Of a stretch of DNA of 8,600 bases, positions 6,875 through 8,600 are shown one piece after another (within the stretch, counting starts at the first letter, position 1; the number at the start of each line of letters is the position of its first letter). The translations under genes were made by a program, and so were the position numbers. The notes under the pieces are model-generated. The model saw only the letters and a program-made list of their open reading frames with translations. It had not been told where the DNA came from and did no database searches. Source of the stretch: Chloroflexota bacterium (GTDB taxonomy: Bacteria; Chloroflexota; Limnocylindria; Limnocylindrales; CSP1-4); the NCBI GenBank assembly GCA_021785115.1, contig JAJYGO010000482.1:1-8600 (forward strand), read 5' to 3'.

Positions 6875-6941
6875 ACTCATGTGTGGGATGACGATCTCTT
6901 GCGAGCTATAAGGAGCATATGATCGTCGCCGCCACCAGGAG

Positions 6942-6947
6942 AGGAGG
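6942..6947 (+). promoter_or_regulatory. Strong ribosome binding site for the second DUF2029 gene
   Basis: AGGAGG lies four bases before the ATG at 6952-6954 and is the best Shine-Dalgarno sequence in the window. Another, AAGGAG (6910-6915), stands only three bases before an earlier in-frame ATG (6919-6921). If translation began at 6919, the downstream site would be read as the rare-looking codons AGG AGA GGA GGG, which favours 6952 as the main start. Confidence 0.6.
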
Positions 6948-6951
6948 GACG

Positions 6952-7821
6952 ATGGCGGTCGCGCGGCAGGCGGCTCGGTCGGCGCGTTCGATGTTCACCC
7001 CGCTGCGGGTTCGTGCAGTCCTCGACGGACTCACCGTTGGCTTCCTCGGGCTCGTGGCATGGTTCTGCATCCGCGCCATTGCGGACCCGTCCAGTTTCAT
7101 CGATGCCAATGCCTACTACCGAGCCGCGCTCGACGACCCGTACCGTGTCTCGGCGCTCGGTGCGCTCGGGGCATACCTGTACTCGCCCGCTTTCCTGCAA
7201 GTCATCGCCCCGCTGAAGGTGCTGCCGGCCGGGCTGTTCGCTGCCCTCGTCGTCTGCGGTGAAGCCACCGCCCTGCTTGTGCTGGCGGGCCGATGGACCG
7301 GCGTGGTCGCAGTCGCAGGATTGGCGGTCGTGTATCCGGAACTTGACGTCGCAAACGTGAACTTCATGCTCGCGCTCGCGATCGTGGCTGGATTCCGATG
7401 GCCCGCCCTCTGGTCGAGCGTCCTGCTCACGAAGGTCACACCAGCAGTCGGACTGCTGTGGTTCGTGGCTCGTCGCGATTGGCGATCGCTCGCCGTGGCA
7501 TTGGTCGCGACGGTGGTGGTCGGCGGGGTGTCGTTCGTGCTGGCGCCCGGGCTCTGGACGAGCTGGCTCCGCGTGTTGGCGGCAAACGGCGCGCGGCCGT
7601 CAACGCTCGTCCCGCGCCTGGCAGCGGCCGCAGCTCTGATCGCTTGGGCGGCGCCGCGAGGCAACCGCTGGGCAGTGCCGGTGGCAGCCACGCTGGGCAT
7701 GCCGGACATGTACGGCCCAGCCGCTCTCGCGATGCTCGCTGGCGTACTGCCTCTCCTGGCGCGACGAGGCAGTACCGGGCTCGGCGCCGACAAGATGCAA
7801 CAGGTGGTGGCGGCCAACTGA
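6952..7821 (+). CDS. DUF2029 / GT87-like multi-pass membrane protein (paralogue 2)
   Basis: A 289-residue membrane protein (300 if the ATG at 6919 is used). It aligns along most of its length with the product of 4433-5389. Shared elements are DPSSFIDANAYY (45-56) with candidate catalytic D51, GAYLYSPAF (73-81, identical), LLTKVTP (158-164, identical), GLLWFVARRDWR (167-178) and SFVLAPGLW (194-202, identical). The AGN motif of paralogue 1 is replaced by VANVNFMLA (133-141), and the C-terminus is shorter, ending in a polar tail after about residue 272. Likely spans include 22-42, 84-112, 117-130, 137-153, 155-171, 180-199, 222-234 and 240-269. It follows the oxidoreductase on the same strand across a 96-bp gap holding a hairpin, so it may be co-transcribed or have its own promoter. 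Codon third positions carry more A/T (about a quarter of the first 60 codons) than paralogue 1. Activity and substrate are unknown. Confidence 0.85.
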   Translation: MAVARQAARSARSMFTPLRVRAVLDGLTVGFLGLVAWFCIRAIADPSSFIDANAYYRAALDDPYRVSALGALGAYLYSPAFLQVIAPLKVLPAGLFAALVVCGEATALLVLAGRWTGVVAVAGLAVVYPELDVANVNFMLALAIVAGFRWPALWSSVLLTKVTPAVGLLWFVARRDWRSLAVALVATVVVGGVSFVLAPGLWTSWLRVLAANGARPSTLVPRLAAAAALIAWAAPRGNRWAVPVAATLGMPDMYGPAALAMLAGVLPLLARRGSTGLGADKMQQVVAAN

Positions 7822-7858
7822 GATCGGCCTGCGGCGATCGCGCGGCTCGCGTTGGCGG

Positions 7859-8600
7859 TTAGGCTTCCTCCCCTCCGTCCACCCCCTGCTCCACCCCCAG
7901 CAGCTCCAGCAGTTCCAGGAACCTGCGCCGGAACTCGGCGCGTGAGAAGCGCTCGGCCTGGGCGCGGATGGCGGCAGGGTCGAACGTTAGGGTGTCGAGC
8001 CGCTCGATGGCCTGGGCGAGGGCGTCGGGGGCCTGCGCGTCGAAGAAGAGGCCGGTGACGCCGTCGACCACGGTCTCGGTGGCGCCGCCGCCACGGAACG
8101 CGACCACCGGCTTGCCGGCGGCCATCGCCTCGACCGGCGCGATCCCGAAGTCCTCGACGCCGGGCACCAGGCACGCGTGGCAGCGGCGCAGCAGGTCGAC
8201 CGCCTCGGCGCGCGGGACGAACCCCCGGAACTCGACCGTCGGCCCGGCCAGGCGACGCAGGCCGGCCCGCTCCGGCCCGTCGCCCACCACCACGAGGCGA
8301 CGTCCCAGTCGCGTGCATGCCGCCACGGCGAGGTCGATGCGCCGGTAGCGCAGCAGGCGCGCCAGCACGAGCAGGTAGCCATCGTCGGCGTCGGAGGGCG
8401 CGATCTCGTCGACGTCCACCGGCGGGTGGATGACCTCCGCGTCGCGACCCCAGAGCCGGCGGATCCGCTCGCGCACCGTCGCCGAGTTGGCCACCAGCAC
8501 GTCGGGCCGCCGGGCGGTCTCGCGGTCCCACCACTGGAGCGCCGGGCGGATGGTGCGGGCGGCCAGGCGCGACGGCGCCGGGAAGCTCGACCCGCGCAGG
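7859..8600 (-). CDS. GT4 family glycosyltransferase, C-terminal part, cut by the right window edge
   Basis: The frame is open from the stop (TAA, 7859-7861) to the window edge, giving 246 residues of the C-terminal half; the start lies beyond 8600. Counting from the edge, the visible part begins within the linker (QWWDRETARRPDVLVANSATV, about 22-42). It continues with VIHPPVDVDEI (57-67), the beta strand YLLVLARLLRYRRIDLAV (75-92) and VVVGDGPER (103-111). The donor-site motif EDFGIAPVEAMAAGKPVV (149-166) follows, with the two acidic residues of the GT4 E-x7-E signature. This is a GT-B retaining enzyme that uses nucleotide sugars on the cytoplasmic side. An in-frame GTG at 8498-8500 exists, but the coding pattern continues upstream of it, so it is not the start. 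It is convergent with the DUF2029-like gene, with 37 bp between the stops. Third positions are nearly all G or C. The sugar specificity cannot be read. Confidence 0.88.
   Translation of the reverse strand, partial: LRGSSFPAPSRLAARTIRPALQWWDRETARRPDVLVANSATVRERIRRLWGRDAEVIHPPVDVDEIAPSDADDGYLLVLARLLRYRRIDLAVAACTRLGRRLVVVGDGPERAGLRRLAGPTVEFRGFVPRAEAVDLLRRCHACLVPGVEDFGIAPVEAMAAGKPVVAFRGGGATETVVDGVTGLFFDAQAPDALAQAIERLDTLTFDPAAIRAQAERFSRAEFRRRFLELLELLGVEQGVDGGEEA

Noticed and set aside
5584..6876. Minus-strand open frame of 430 codons opposite the oxidoreductase
   Set aside because: It shows no recognisable motif, while the plus strand has an intact FAD protein over the same bases.
7822..7858. GATCG (7822-7826) and CGATC (7835-7839) as a bidirectional terminator between convergent genes
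   Set aside because: The stem is only five base pairs with an eight-base loop and no T-run on either strand, so it is too weak to call.
7116..8534. Minus-strand open frame of 472 codons spanning the end of the DUF2029 gene and the GT4 gene
   Set aside because: It is out of frame with the GT4 motifs and its product is Arg/Gly/Ala-rich without domain features.

Overview
This is a GC-rich window (about 70% by eye) carrying eight protein genes and no RNA gene, CRISPR array or transposon that I can see. The high GC content, frequent GTG starts and protein style fit an actinobacterium or a GC-rich Chloroflexota (Limnocylindria-like) genome. I cannot choose between these from sequence alone. The theme is cell-surface glycan or glycolipid assembly: four glycosyltransferase-type genes (one GT2, one GT4, two GT87/DUF2029-like), one more probable GT-C enzyme cut by the left edge, a YbhN/AglD-type integral membrane protein, an FAD oxidoreductase and an unusual membrane-embedded spermidine-synthase-like protein.

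Layout. (1) Positions 1-2188, minus strand: a compact operon read right to left. It starts with a GT2 polyprenyl-phosphate-sugar synthase-like enzyme (1439-2188), followed by an LPG_synthase_TM/UPF0104 membrane protein (346-1377) and a GT-C-like membrane protein that runs off the left edge (1-349) and overlaps its neighbour by 4 bp. (2) Positions 2374-5389, minus strand: a DUF2029/GT87-like membrane protein (4433-5389) and, 4 bp downstream, a 684-residue protein with a spermidine-synthase-like Rossmann domain between two membrane bundles (2374-4428). A GC-rich hairpin follows its stop codon. (3) Positions 5390-5532: a 143-bp divergent intergenic region with a perfect TTGACA hexamer and a 7-bp inverted repeat. 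(4) Positions 5533-7821, plus strand: an FAD-dependent oxidoreductase (5533-6855), a hairpin directly after its stop, then a second DUF2029-like protein (6952-7821) clearly paralogous to the one at 4433-5389. (5) Positions 7859-8600, minus strand: the C-terminal part of a GT4 glycosyltransferase cut by the right edge, convergent with the previous gene.

How the genes may work together (inference). The GT2 enzyme would charge a polyprenyl phosphate with a sugar at the inner face of the membrane. The multi-pass GT-C/GT87 proteins would use that lipid-linked sugar on the outer face, and the YbhN-like protein may help move or place lipids. The oxidoreductase sits between two GT87-like paralogues facing away from each other, which makes it a candidate for modifying a sugar or lipid carrier in the same pathway. 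No substrate can be read from the sequence.

The genes of the middle block (2374-7821) use more A/T-ending codons than the flanking genes, most clearly the spermidine-synthase-like gene and the second DUF2029 gene. This suggests the middle block is an accessory or more recently acquired module inside a sugar-polymer locus.
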